The notes under the pieces are model-generated. The model saw only the letters and a program-made list of their open reading frames with translations. It did no database searches and was not told the origin of the DNA. The position numbers and the translations under genes were made by a program. This document shows, piece after piece, positions 1 to 7,101 of a DNA stretch of 18,061 bases. Where the stretch lies: positions 1-18,061 of the forward strand of contig CAZJJK010000065.1 of the NCBI GenBank assembly GCA_964546285.1, written 5' to 3'. Source of the stretch: CAZJJK01 sp964546285 (GTDB lineage Bacteria > Spirochaetota > Spirochaetia > Treponematales > Breznakiellaceae). The stretch's first letter is position 1; each line of letters opens with the position of its first letter.

Positions 1-133
1 TGGTGGGGTAAGAACCGAAGCGGCGAAACCAGGGTGAATTCGAGGCGATTGCGCGCTGGTGGTAGGGACAGGCGGGGTTGGGACAGAACTCGGGACTGTC
101 GATGGTGACGAGGCGGGAGGCAGGTTGGGCCAT
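1..133 (-). CDS. Transposase N-terminus (zinc-ribbon type), cut by window edge
   Basis: The first 44 codons of a leftward gene are present; the rest lies outside the window. It starts at ATG 133-131, preceded by a good ribosome site (GGAGG with 6 bases to the start on the minus strand). The protein begins MAQPASRLVTID and then shows CPNPACPYH at residues 17-25, followed by a WFRRFGSYPT stretch at 35-44. A CxxxxC-x-x-H start followed by W-x-R-F-G-x-Y-x-T is what I recall from IS1-like zinc-ribbon plus helix-turn-helix transposases common in treponemes; this was not checked by search. An inverted-repeat end lies 95-123 bases upstream of the start, which fits a transposase gene just inside one end of its own IS. 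The fragment is GC-rich compared with the AT-rich stretch upstream. It could be an intact IS or a decayed one; only the start is visible. Confidence 0.55.
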   Translation of the reverse strand, partial: MAQPASRLVTIDSPEFCPNPACPYHQRAIASNSPWFRRFGSYPT

Positions 134-227
134 GGTAAACCTCCGTTGGATATGAAGTAGGGTCCATATACCGATACAGGGGGAAGAAGCGTCCTGCTTA
201 TGTTTTGGGAAAAGTTTGTAAAAAATA

Positions 228-256
228 TTTTCAACAGAATTGGCAACAGTATGTAA
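228..256. repeat. IS terminal inverted repeat (end of the left-edge IS)
   Basis: A 29 bp end, which on the minus strand reads inward as TTACATACTGTTGCC then AATTCTGTTGAAAA. It matches the end at 14081-14109 at 27 of 29 positions and the opposite-strand end at 13774-13802 at about 22 of 29 (counted by eye). Its position outside the start of the transposase gene suggests it is the outer end of that IS. The exact outer edge and any target duplication cannot be set, because the other end of the IS is outside the window. Confidence 0.6.
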
Positions 257-286
257 TATACAGGTTTCTTTCAACAAAACATTGCC

Positions 287-325
287 AAAAAAAAACGGCG
301 CCCCGCTTAACGCGGGCCGCGCCGT
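287..325 (-). terminator. Intrinsic terminator of the chvE-gguA-gguB operon
   Basis: ACGGCGC (295-301) pairs with GCGCCGT (319-325), and CCCGC (302-306) with GCGGG (312-316), around the loop TTAAC, with a two-base bulge at 317-318. On the minus strand this GC-rich stem is followed directly by nine T (287-295), the classic Rho-independent layout. It lies about 70 bases after the stop of the permease gene. Confidence 0.88.
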
Positions 326-327
326 TC

Positions 328-359
328 GCTTTACCATCGGGGATCAGCGATGGTAAAGC
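328..359. repeat. Perfect 12 bp hairpin just before the terminator
   Basis: GCTTTACCATCG (328-339) and CGATGGTAAAGC (348-359) are perfect inverted repeats with an 8-base loop. There is no T run on the minus-strand 3' side, so it is probably not a terminator by itself. In the transcript it sits directly upstream of the terminator hairpin and could protect the mRNA 3' end. Confidence 0.7.
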
Positions 360-394
360 CGATAAAAGCGGACGCCGTCGGCGGCCGCTGTCTA

Positions 395-1585
395 TCAACC
401 TAAACCGGTCTTACGACGAGTATAAATATCGTAGTAGACCGCGAGAAGCAGAACCGACGCCTTAACGACATACTGCCAATGGGGAGCCATGTTCATCAGG
501 GACATGCCGTTATTGATAGCCGCCATAACCAAGCCGCCGACAATAGCGCCGATAACCGTGCCAATACCGCCGGAGGTGGAGGCGCCGCCGATAAAACACG
601 CGGCGATGGCGTCCAATTCCAAGTTTTCGCCCGCTTGCGGCAGGGCTTGGTTCATGTATCCGGTTAATACGACACCCGCGAGGCCGCAGATACCGCCCAT
701 AATGACATGAACGAAGAATACTACCATTTCAGAATTGATGCCGGATAGTTTAGCGGATTTGGCGTTGCCGCCAACGGCGTAGATATATCGGCCTAAGACG
801 GTATTGTTAAGTATAAAAGTGAATACGAATATGGTAACGCCTAATACGATTACGACCACCGGAAGTCCCGCGTAGGTGGCGAAGCGTTGGCATAGTCCCA
901 TAATAGCTAAACCGATTACCGATATCTTGAAAATAAAGACGCCCATGGAGCTGACGACAAAGTTATGGCGCATCTTATTTCTACGAGTTATAAGCTCCGA
1001 GGCTAAGTATACCAGGAAGACAAGCGCCCCAACCAAAAGGGCTGTGTAATGCACGCCATTTATTTCCAAGCCGGGGATATTCACTAAACCCGACGCGAGC
1101 TGCTTGTATCCATCGTTAATTAGTCCGATGGGAGAAACCTTTGTAATAATATAAGTTAAGCCGCGGAATAGGAGCATACCGCCTAAGGTTACTATAAAGG
1201 CCGGTAGTTTTAGGAACGCTATCCACGTACCCTGGAAAACACCGATTCCTAAACCAATAACGATACTGGCAATTACGACAAGAGCCATGGGAAGGCCCGC
1301 GTTATACAGCATCGCGCTGATAGCGCCGACAAAGGCGCAAACTCGACCTACGGAAAGATCGATGTTACCAATTATGATTACCTGAATCATCCCGACAGCT
1401 AAAATAAGTATATAGCTGTTCTGGATTATGATATTGGTAAAGTTGCGGGAATTGAGGTTTATCCCATCTGTCAAAAAGGAGAAAACGATCATGATCAAGG
1501 CCAGCATGATGATCATGGAGTAATTCCGGATATTGTTTTTGATCAGGGTCCGGACACTTGCCCTGTTAATGTTCGCTCCGCTCAT
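395..1585 (-). CDS. gguB: Sugar ABC transporter permease (GguB/MmsB/XylH type)
   Basis: Inner-membrane permease of a monosaccharide ABC transporter (BPD_transp_2 family), expected to form the channel for the ChvE-like binding protein and the GguA-like ATPase encoded upstream. It has 396 residues, the usual size for the GguB/XylH branch. Hydrophobic segments are visible at about 22-40, 55-73, 82-117, 125-150, 180-197, 215-260, 290-310 and 340-385. Family-typical stretches include GNIDLSVGR (73-81), AVGGNAKSAKLSGI (270-283) and the FIGGASTSGGIGT segment (331-343), the part that usually contacts the ATPase. The start at 1585 has AAGGAG 5-6 bases upstream. It lies 27 bases after gguA and is the last gene of the operon, followed by a terminator. 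The substrate is not readable from the permease; a pentose or hexose is likely. Confidence 0.9.
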   Translation of the reverse strand: MSGANINRASVRTLIKNNIRNYSMIIMLALIMIVFSFLTDGINLNSRNFTNIIIQNSYILILAVGMIQVIIIGNIDLSVGRVCAFVGAISAMLYNAGLPMALVVIASIVIGLGIGVFQGTWIAFLKLPAFIVTLGGMLLFRGLTYIITKVSPIGLINDGYKQLASGLVNIPGLEINGVHYTALLVGALVFLVYLASELITRRNKMRHNFVVSSMGVFIFKISVIGLAIMGLCQRFATYAGLPVVVIVLGVTIFVFTFILNNTVLGRYIYAVGGNAKSAKLSGINSEMVVFFVHVIMGGICGLAGVVLTGYMNQALPQAGENLELDAIAACFIGGASTSGGIGTVIGAIVGGLVMAAINNGMSLMNMAPHWQYVVKASVLLLAVYYDIYTRRKTGLG

Positions 1586-1612
1586 ATATTCTCCTTAACA
1601 AGTGTTCGTAAG

Positions 1613-3136
1613 CTAATCCAATAAAGCTAAATGCATAATTTTTTCTTGGGTCGCTTCTTCATGGTTAAGCATACCCTTAATCCGACCGTCATTCATTACA
1701 TAAATACGATCCGCCATTCCTATGGCTTCCGGCATTTCGGAGCTCACCATAATGACGCTCTTGCCTTTGGATACCAGCGCGTTCAGAATGCCGTAAATTT
1801 CCGTCTTAGCGCCAACATCGATACCTCGGGTAGGCTCGTCAACGATAAAGATATCAGGGTCGGCCATGAGACAGCGGCTGAGAACTACCTTTTGCTGATT
1901 ACCGCCGGAAAGGTTTCGTGTCAATTGATTTACCGAAGGCGTTTTAATTCGAAGCTCTTTACAATACTTTTCCGCTTCAATAATCTCCTGATCGTTTGAA
2001 ACGACGCCCATCTGAGTAAGCTTATCCAGACTTGAAAGCGAGATATTGAACTTTATATCTTGGATTAAAATTAGGCCTAAGCTTTTCCGGTCCTCGGAAA
2101 CATAGCCTAAACCGGCTTTTAACGCCGCTTTCGTAGAGCTTGTCTCTATTTTCTTTCCCTTGATTAAAAGCTCTCCCTCACAGCGGGAACCATAAGAACG
2201 GCCAAAAATACTCATCATTAATTCGGTACGACCAGCGCCCATAGGGCCGCAGAAAGCCAGGATTTCGCCTCGGCGGAGGAAGAACGACACATCGTCTACA
2301 ACTTTAATGGTGTGGTAGTCCGGATGATAAACGTTCCAGTGTTTAACCTCCATAATCTTATCGCCGATTATGGTGTTTCGTTCAGGGAAACGAGTGGTAA
2401 GATCGCGGCCAACCATATCCTTAATAATCATGGCTTCGGTAAGTTTTACTTGACCAAGATCATAGGCGGAAATGGATTTTCCGTCCCTTAGGATGGTTAT
2501 AGTATCAGCTATCTTCAATACCTCATTCAGTTTATGTGAAATAAGGATGGACGTGATTCCCTGTTTTTTTAAGAGCAGGATTAACTCAAGGAGTTTTTCG
2601 CTTTCATCGTCGTTCAAGGATGAGGTGGGCTCGTCAAGGATCAGCAATTCCACTTTCTTGGAAAGAGCTCTGGCGATCTCAACCAGCTGTTGTTTTCCTA
2701 CACCCATTTTACTGACTACGGTAGAAGGATTCTCGTTTAGGCCAACCTGATCCAGATACTTTTTTGACTCTCTTATATACTTATCCCAGTGGATAATACC
2801 AAGCCGGGTCTTCATATGCCCGAGAAAAATGTTTTCATAAATGGTCAGATAGGGACTGAGGGCTAACTCCTGATGGATAATAGCCAAACCTTCTTTTTCA
2901 CTATCTTTGACGTTATGATAATGGGTTTCCGAACCCTTGTAATGAACCGTGCCTTCGTATGAACCTTTGGGGTAAACGCCGCTGATAACGCTCATTAAGG
3001 TAGACTTACCCGCGCCATTCTCCCCAACTATACAGTGGATTTCTCCCTTTCTTACTTTAAGGCTGACATTATCAAGAGCGCGAACGCCGGGGAACTCTTT
3101 CGTTAGGTTTTTTATTTCAAGCAGATATTCGCTCAT
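1613..3136 (-). CDS. gguA: Sugar ABC transporter ATP-binding protein (GguA/XylG type)
   Basis: Cytoplasmic ATPase that powers the sugar transporter. Its 507 residues hold two fused nucleotide-binding domains, as usual for ribose/xylose-type importers. Domain 1: Walker A GENGAGKST (38-46), Q-loop Q89, a signature region changed to MGVGKQQ (144-150), Walker B LLILDEPT (164-171), and H201 as the switch histidine. Domain 2: Walker A with R for K, GPMGAGRT (297-304), a canonical signature LSGGNQQ (409-415), and Walker B FIVDEP (430-435). This asymmetry is normal for the family and is not a sign of decay. The start at 3136 has a weak Shine-Dalgarno (TAGGA, 7 bases away); an in-frame alternative was not favoured. 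The gene follows the binding-protein gene after a 115-base gap containing two hairpins, so it is probably expressed below chvE. Confidence 0.93.
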   Translation of the reverse strand: MSEYLLEIKNLTKEFPGVRALDNVSLKVRKGEIHCIVGENGAGKSTLMSVISGVYPKGSYEGTVHYKGSETHYHNVKDSEKEGLAIIHQELALSPYLTIYENIFLGHMKTRLGIIHWDKYIRESKKYLDQVGLNENPSTVVSKMGVGKQQLVEIARALSKKVELLILDEPTSSLNDDESEKLLELILLLKKQGITSILISHKLNEVLKIADTITILRDGKSISAYDLGQVKLTEAMIIKDMVGRDLTTRFPERNTIIGDKIMEVKHWNVYHPDYHTIKVVDDVSFFLRRGEILAFCGPMGAGRTELMMSIFGRSYGSRCEGELLIKGKKIETSSTKAALKAGLGYVSEDRKSLGLILIQDIKFNISLSSLDKLTQMGVVSNDQEIIEAEKYCKELRIKTPSVNQLTRNLSGGNQQKVVLSRCLMADPDIFIVDEPTRGIDVGAKTEIYGILNALVSKGKSVIMVSSEMPEAIGMADRIYVMNDGRIKGMLNHEEATQEKIMHLALLD

Positions 3137-3169
3137 CCTGGCATCCTATTTCCTGAAAATATATAAAAA

Positions 3170-3204
3170 GACCGCGTAAAACGCTAAAAACCCTTTACGC
3201 GGTC
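3170..3204 (-). terminator. Leaky terminator / processing hairpin between chvE and gguA
   Basis: GACCGCGTAAA (3170-3180) and TTTACGCGGTC (3194-3204) form an 11 bp stem with a 13-base loop. On the minus strand it is followed by TTTTTATAT. It lies between the binding-protein gene and the ATPase gene of one operon, so it probably works as a partial terminator or 3' stabiliser that lets the binding protein be made in excess. Confidence 0.7.
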
Positions 3205-3209
3205 CTCCA

Positions 3210-3237
3210 CCTCGGAAAGGGATAATCCTTTCCGAGG
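3210..3237. repeat. Second intercistronic hairpin, 11 bp stem
   Basis: CCTCGGAAAGG (3210-3220) pairs perfectly with CCTTTCCGAGG (3227-3237) around a 6-base loop. It lies 15 bases after the chvE stop, immediately upstream (in the transcript) of the leaky terminator hairpin. It could block 3' exonucleases and stabilise the chvE message. Confidence 0.7.
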
Positions 3238-3251
3238 CTTCTAAAACCTAA

Positions 3252-4349
3252 CTACTTAATGTCCGAAGCTTTGACGTATCCGCTGTCAATCATGACCTTC
3301 TGATAGTTGTCTTTGGTCACAATAACGGGTTCCAGCAAGTAAGCTTTTACGACTTTCTTGCCAGTGTCATAGGATTCGGTGTCCAGGCGGGCGCCGGCGA
3401 TTTTCGGGGTCTGGCCCTTAAGCAGGGCATCGGCCAACGCGACGGCGGCTTTGGCGAGGTTACGGGTATCTTTGAATACCGTCATGTACTGCTTGCCGTC
3501 TTTGATGTACTGGATCGTGGCTACTTCGCCGTCCTGACCGGTGACGATCGGGAGCTTGCTGGCATACTTGGCGTCAGAAGCGCAGGCTTCCACAATGGCG
3601 CGGCCAAGAGGATCGTTAGGAGCCAATACGGCGTCCAGGACCACATCCTTGGCATCGTTATTCTGCAGGTTCTCCATGCGTACCTTCGCGATGGGGGCTT
3701 GCCAGTTCTCAGTGGTGATCTTCTGGAAGTCCGCATCCTTGGATGACAGAGGAGCCGGGCCGACTAGCTTCACTACGCCTTTTTCAACATAGGGTCTAAT
3801 GACGCTCATGGCGCCGTCAAAGAACACATAGGCGTTGTTGTCCGTGGGGGAGCCGGCGAACAGGGTGATGTACTTGGGCTTGTCAGCGGTTGCGGCTTTC
3901 AGATTGAGAGCTTCCTCAATCGCGCCGCCCTGGAGCTGGCCAACCTTGAAGTTGTCAAAGGTGATGTAATAGTCGTAGTCCGCCGAATTGGTGATAAGGC
4001 GGTCGTACGCGATAACAATAACCCCTTCCTTGGCGGCATCGGCGACGACGGTGTTGACGCCATCATTGATGTTGCCGACGATCAGGAGCTTGGCTCCCTT
4101 GGTCAGGAAGTCTTGGATCTGCTGATTCTGCAGAGCCTGGTTCGCGTCGGCCCATTGGACCTCAGCGCGGTAACCGAGGGCTTCGGCTTCGGCTTTAAGA
4201 GCTTCACCGTCTTGAATCCAGCGCAATACGTGGGTTTCCGGCATAGCGAGACCGATAAGCGCGGCTTTATCAGCCTGCTGAGCGCCTTCCGCGAAAGCGA
4301 AAGAACCGACGAGCGCGAGAGCGAGAAGAACGAACAAAGTTTTCTTCAT
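3252..4349 (-). CDS. chvE: Periplasmic sugar-binding protein (ChvE/XylF type)
   Basis: Binds a monosaccharide in the periplasm and delivers it to the GguAB-type transporter encoded just downstream. 365 residues. The N-terminus is a clear Sec signal peptide (positive start MKK, hydrophobic core 4-18, likely cleavage after AFA-20). The mature protein shows ChvE-like segments: GLAMPETHVLRW (33-44), AYDRLI (114-119), ITFDN (129-133), SPTDNNAY (167-174), PND (244-246), GQDGE (271-275) and MTVFKD (289-294). In known ChvE/XylF proteins the D, N and R residues in these loops bind the sugar ring. The start at 4349 has GGAGG 8 bases upstream. The gene heads the transport operon, with its own promoter at 4383-4412, and is followed by two hairpins. 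The ligand (xylose, glucose, galactose or arabinose) cannot be decided from sequence alone. Confidence 0.9.
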   Translation of the reverse strand: MKKTLFVLLALALVGSFAFAEGAQQADKAALIGLAMPETHVLRWIQDGEALKAEAEALGYRAEVQWADANQALQNQQIQDFLTKGAKLLIVGNINDGVNTVVADAAKEGVIVIAYDRLITNSADYDYYITFDNFKVGQLQGGAIEEALNLKAATADKPKYITLFAGSPTDNNAYVFFDGAMSVIRPYVEKGVVKLVGPAPLSSKDADFQKITTENWQAPIAKVRMENLQNNDAKDVVLDAVLAPNDPLGRAIVEACASDAKYASKLPIVTGQDGEVATIQYIKDGKQYMTVFKDTRNLAKAAVALADALLKGQTPKIAGARLDTESYDTGKKVVKAYLLEPVIVTKDNYQKVMIDSGYVKASDIK

Positions 4350-4382
4350 GTTCCCATACCTCCAAATGTATTAGGTCCCATC

Positions 4383-4412
4383 ATTATGAGGCGTAAAAGG
4401 TATTTTTGTAAA
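4383..4412 (-). promoter_or_regulatory. Sigma-70-type promoter of chvE-gguA-gguB
   Basis: On the minus strand, TTTACA (4412-4407), an 18-base spacer and CATAAT (4388-4383) give a plausible -35/-10 pair. The 5' leader would be about 25 bases before the Shine-Dalgarno. The weak match to consensus fits an activator-dependent promoter. An alternative -35, TTGTCA, lies slightly upstream. Confidence 0.5.
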
Positions 4413-4434
4413 TCGTAATCTTTTGACAATCTTT
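4413..4434 (-). promoter_or_regulatory. Candidate activator site: 11 bp tandem repeat at the chvE promoter
   Basis: Two direct repeats 11 bases apart, TCGTAATCTTT (4413-4423) and TGACAATCTTT (4424-4434), agree at 8 of 11 positions. They lie immediately upstream of the proposed -35 box. Spacing of one helix turn next to the -35 is the geometry expected for a double-HTH AraC-family activator, and such a regulator is encoded by the operon just upstream. Binding is inferred only. Confidence 0.4.
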
Positions 4435-4492
4435 GGTAAAATCCATTCATAGGCCGCTTATCGTAAAGAAGACCTGGAATATCGCGATATCA

Positions 4493-5608
4493 TTATTCTC
4501 CTTGCTTGATTACATTGCGGTACACATCCACGGCGGAATGGAAGCCGTCCTTGATTATGGTTTCATCCATATTGTGTTTGAAAACCGCGGTGGGCGCCTC
4601 AATATAGGAGGGTATTTTTGTGCCGCTCTTGTTGTCGATAAGGGTGTCATAGGGGAAGGCGGTCCGCCGCGCGATGGCTATAGCCAATTTGGCCGCGCGG
4701 GCGGCCAGTTTCTGGATAGGCTTATAGACCGTCATAAGCTGTGTGCCTTCCACCACCCTCTGACAGGTGATAAGATCGGCGTCCTGACCAACAACGGCTA
4801 CCTTGCCGGCTAAACGCCGCTCGGACAGCAATTGGATAGCGGCGTTGGCTATTTGATCATTGCCGCAGGATATGGCGTCAATATCCGTCGTCGTTTCCAT
4901 AAAAGCGCCTATTTTTTCCAAAGCTTCATCAAAACTCCATTCTTGGAGCCAGATATCATCAACTATTTCTATTTCCCCCCTAATAATAAAGGGATTCAGT
5001 ATTTCCATGACGCCGCTATGGACTTCATAACTATTGTTGTCGCTGACTGATCCATTGACGACCAAATAGCGCCCCTTAGGCACGGCCTGAGTGAGAGCCC
5101 TGCCGAAGAGCCTACCTACTTCTTTGTTGTCAAAAGAAATATATGCGTCTATCGGCACACCCATAACCATTCTGTCATACGCGATAACCGGTATGCCCGA
5201 ATCCTTTACCTGCTTTACGGCGCCGGCTATCATTTCGGTATCATGCGCTATGACAACTAGTATATCGATGTTTTGTCTCGTCAAATAATCAATTTGGGCC
5301 AGTTGCTCCTTAGTGCCGCCAGCCGACATCTGTAGAATAACCTCCGCCCCCAGTTCTTTAGCGGCGCCCGCGAATATTTTTAGATCTTTATTCCAGCGTT
5401 CTATAATAAAAGTGTCGGTCGCGATGGAAAAACCGATGGTAATTGGTCTTGGCTGGCTGGAGACGGCCGCTTGAACGAAATCGGTGGGGACTGTCTTAGG
5501 CTTTTCAGCGCTTTTTTCGCAGGAGCTTGCCGTAAGACCGCAAAGCACCGCGGTTAGGGCAATAAGAATGTTGAAAGCGCCATACCTTTTTTGTTTCACT
5601 TGTTTCAT
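4493..5608 (-). CDS. Lipoprotein sugar-binding protein (XylF/ChvE-like), sensory
   Basis: Periplasmic-binding protein of the XylF/ChvE kind, 371 residues. It is probably a lipid-anchored sugar sensor, not the transport receptor. A hydrophobic export segment (11-27) ends in TASSC with Cys30 as the likely lipidated residue; spirochaete lipoboxes are loose, so this call is moderate. Ligand-loop segments align by eye with the neighbouring ChvE: IGFSIAT (58-64), AYDRM (143-147), ISFDN (157-161), SVSDNNSY (187-194), GND (249-251), GQDAD (274-278) and MTVYK (292-296). It is the last gene of the sensor operon; its ATG overlaps the stop of the response-regulator gene by 4 bases (ATGA) with AAGGAAG upstream. 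Association with a LytS/YesM kinase suggests the XylFII role: binding sugar and touching the kinase sensor domain. It could also supply the transporter as a second receptor. Confidence 0.85.
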   Translation of the reverse strand: MKQVKQKRYGAFNILIALTAVLCGLTASSCEKSAEKPKTVPTDFVQAAVSSQPRPITIGFSIATDTFIIERWNKDLKIFAGAAKELGAEVILQMSAGGTKEQLAQIDYLTRQNIDILVVIAHDTEMIAGAVKQVKDSGIPVIAYDRMVMGVPIDAYISFDNKEVGRLFGRALTQAVPKGRYLVVNGSVSDNNSYEVHSGVMEILNPFIIRGEIEIVDDIWLQEWSFDEALEKIGAFMETTTDIDAISCGNDQIANAAIQLLSERRLAGKVAVVGQDADLITCQRVVEGTQLMTVYKPIQKLAARAAKLAIAIARRTAFPYDTLIDNKSGTKIPSYIEAPTAVFKHNMDETIIKDGFHSAVDVYRNVIKQGE

Positions 5609-7101
5609 AGGACTTCCTTTTCAGCGGTTTCGTCCTTTGTAAAACGACGCTCCGCCGCGTAGATAGTCGGGGGTAGGCCAGTCGCTTTTCTGAAAATCTT
5701 GGAGAAATAATTAGGATCTTGGTACCCAACCGCGAAAGCGATTTCTTTGATGGAAAGACGAGTCTCGCGGATCAATTCCGCCGCTCTGGTCACTCGCAAT
5801 TCCGTCAGGTAATCGACAAAGCTTGTATGGAGATGCTCGGCGAACAAGCGGCTTAAATAAGCCGATGAGATCTGAGCCGCCTCGGCGGTGTCTGATAGCT
5901 GCAGGGGGTCAACATAGTGTTCATTTATAAAGTCTACCGCCTTAGCTAAGGGGCCGGGGAAATTGCCCGCCCTCTTGAACGTGAAAAGAGTATGCATCTT
6001 ATCTATAGCTTGGCCGCTCCATTCTTCCCAGGCTGGAAGATCGCGAAGCGGCATAATTTCCTCCGCTGGCATGAAGGGCGGCGATAATTCTGTCCTTCCC
6101 GCGTAACAGCCGGTACTATCGTCGATCAACAAGGTGAAAAGGGCTACCATTTTGGCTTTCGCCATTTCAAAGCTATAAGCTGAAAATACTTCTTCCCAGA
6201 GCGCCGTAAATAGGCCTCGGATTTCCTCTAAAGAGGACAGGCCGATCCGCCGTCTTAGGCGGATAACGCGCAAGCGCTCGCGAACTTGGACATCGGCGGA
6301 ACTGCGTTTGTGGCGCAATTCATCCAAAGCTTCGGCGCAAGACAGGCAAAGTTCCGTTCCTCGGTGGACCTGCCCGACGGCGAAGGCACTGAATAAACTT
6401 TCCGGTATGGTCGCGTTGACAAGTTCCTCTACATACGCGCTCAACGCGTCGCGGTCAACGTCTTCCGATATTAGATAAAGACCGCGATTGGCATGGAGCG
6501 TGAAAAGACAGCGGTACCTAAAAGATAATTTATCCGCGATCTCCGGACACCAGCGTATTTGATCATCTTCCGTTTCAACCAGGCAAACGATAGCCCGATC
6601 AGAGCGGAAGGCGAACAATTCGCGGTAGCGTTTCCAGTTTTCCTCCGAGATAGGCCGCCATATCGTTTCTTTAAGAAATTGTCTTTCGGCTAGGTCTATG
6701 GTGACAAGGGGGGCGGGCGGCTGACGTTTTTCCAGCATGGATCTGACTGACTCTAAGGTGTTTAAAAAGGTCTTCTTGGAAACAGGCTTTACGAGATAGG
6801 CGAAAATTCCAAGAGGGATGGCGCGTTGGGCTATATCAAAGCGCTCATAGGCTGTGGACAGGATAAAAACCGTGCCGGGGAATTTATCATGGAGGCTCTC
6901 TATTACCTCAAGCCCGTCCAAACCGGGTATGTTTATGTCCATAAACACGACATCCGGCTGAAGTTCGGCTATCATCTTCAGCGCTTCGTACCCTGAACGA
7001 GCTCTACCGGCGGCTGTAAAGTCGTCGCCGAAATTATTAAGGAGATAGGTGTAGCTATCAAGGACCGGTTCTTCGTCGTCGACGATCAGGACTCGGTACA
7101 T
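5605..7101 (-). CDS. AraC-type response regulator (YesN family)
   Basis: Cytoplasmic DNA-binding response regulator, 498 residues, partner of the kinase encoded immediately upstream. The receiver domain (about 1-120) has acidic D8-D9, phospho-acceptor D55 in VVFMDINIPG, T83 and K105 in YLVKP. A long helical middle region (about 130-380) without a recognised domain is normal for YesN proteins. The C-terminus (386-486) is a double AraC helix-turn-helix with family-typical ISSAYLSRLFAEHLHTSF and IAFAVGYQDPNYFSKIFRKATG. The start at 7101 overlaps the kinase gene by 16 bases, so the two are translationally coupled. By analogy with YesN of the clostridial XylFII-LytS-YesN system, it probably activates the downstream chvE-gguA-gguB promoter, where a tandem repeat is seen at 4413-4434. 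Confidence 0.93.
   Translation of the reverse strand: MYRVLIVDDEEPVLDSYTYLLNNFGDDFTAAGRARSGYEALKMIAELQPDVVFMDINIPGLDGLEVIESLHDKFPGTVFILSTAYERFDIAQRAIPLGIFAYLVKPVSKKTFLNTLESVRSMLEKRQPPAPLVTIDLAERQFLKETIWRPISEENWKRYRELFAFRSDRAIVCLVETEDDQIRWCPEIADKLSFRYRCLFTLHANRGLYLISEDVDRDALSAYVEELVNATIPESLFSAFAVGQVHRGTELCLSCAEALDELRHKRSSADVQVRERLRVIRLRRRIGLSSLEEIRGLFTALWEEVFSAYSFEMAKAKMVALFTLLIDDSTGCYAGRTELSPPFMPAEEIMPLRDLPAWEEWSGQAIDKMHTLFTFKRAGNFPGPLAKAVDFINEHYVDPLQLSDTAEAAQISSAYLSRLFAEHLHTSFVDYLTELRVTRAAELIRETRLSIKEIAFAVGYQDPNYFSKIFRKATGLPPTIYAAERRFTKDETAEKEVL

Noticed and set aside
269..289. TTTCAACAAAACATTGCC, resembling a second copy of the IS end
   Set aside because: Only about the first 10 bases agree with the terminal repeat; too short to call.
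205..465. 86-codon frame through the IS end and terminator
   Set aside because: It spans a terminal repeat, an intrinsic terminator and the antisense of the permease gene; this is not coding.
1613..3136. Atypical Walker A (GPMGAGRT) and signature (MGVGKQQ) in the ATPase as signs of decay
   Set aside because: Such one-sided changes are normal in two-domain monosaccharide ABC ATPases; the complementary motifs are intact.
4479..4490. ATATCGCGATAT palindrome just after the lipoprotein gene
   Set aside because: A perfect 12-mer, but short and isolated. It lies about 67 bases upstream of the chvE -35, so it could be an operator, but nothing else supports that.
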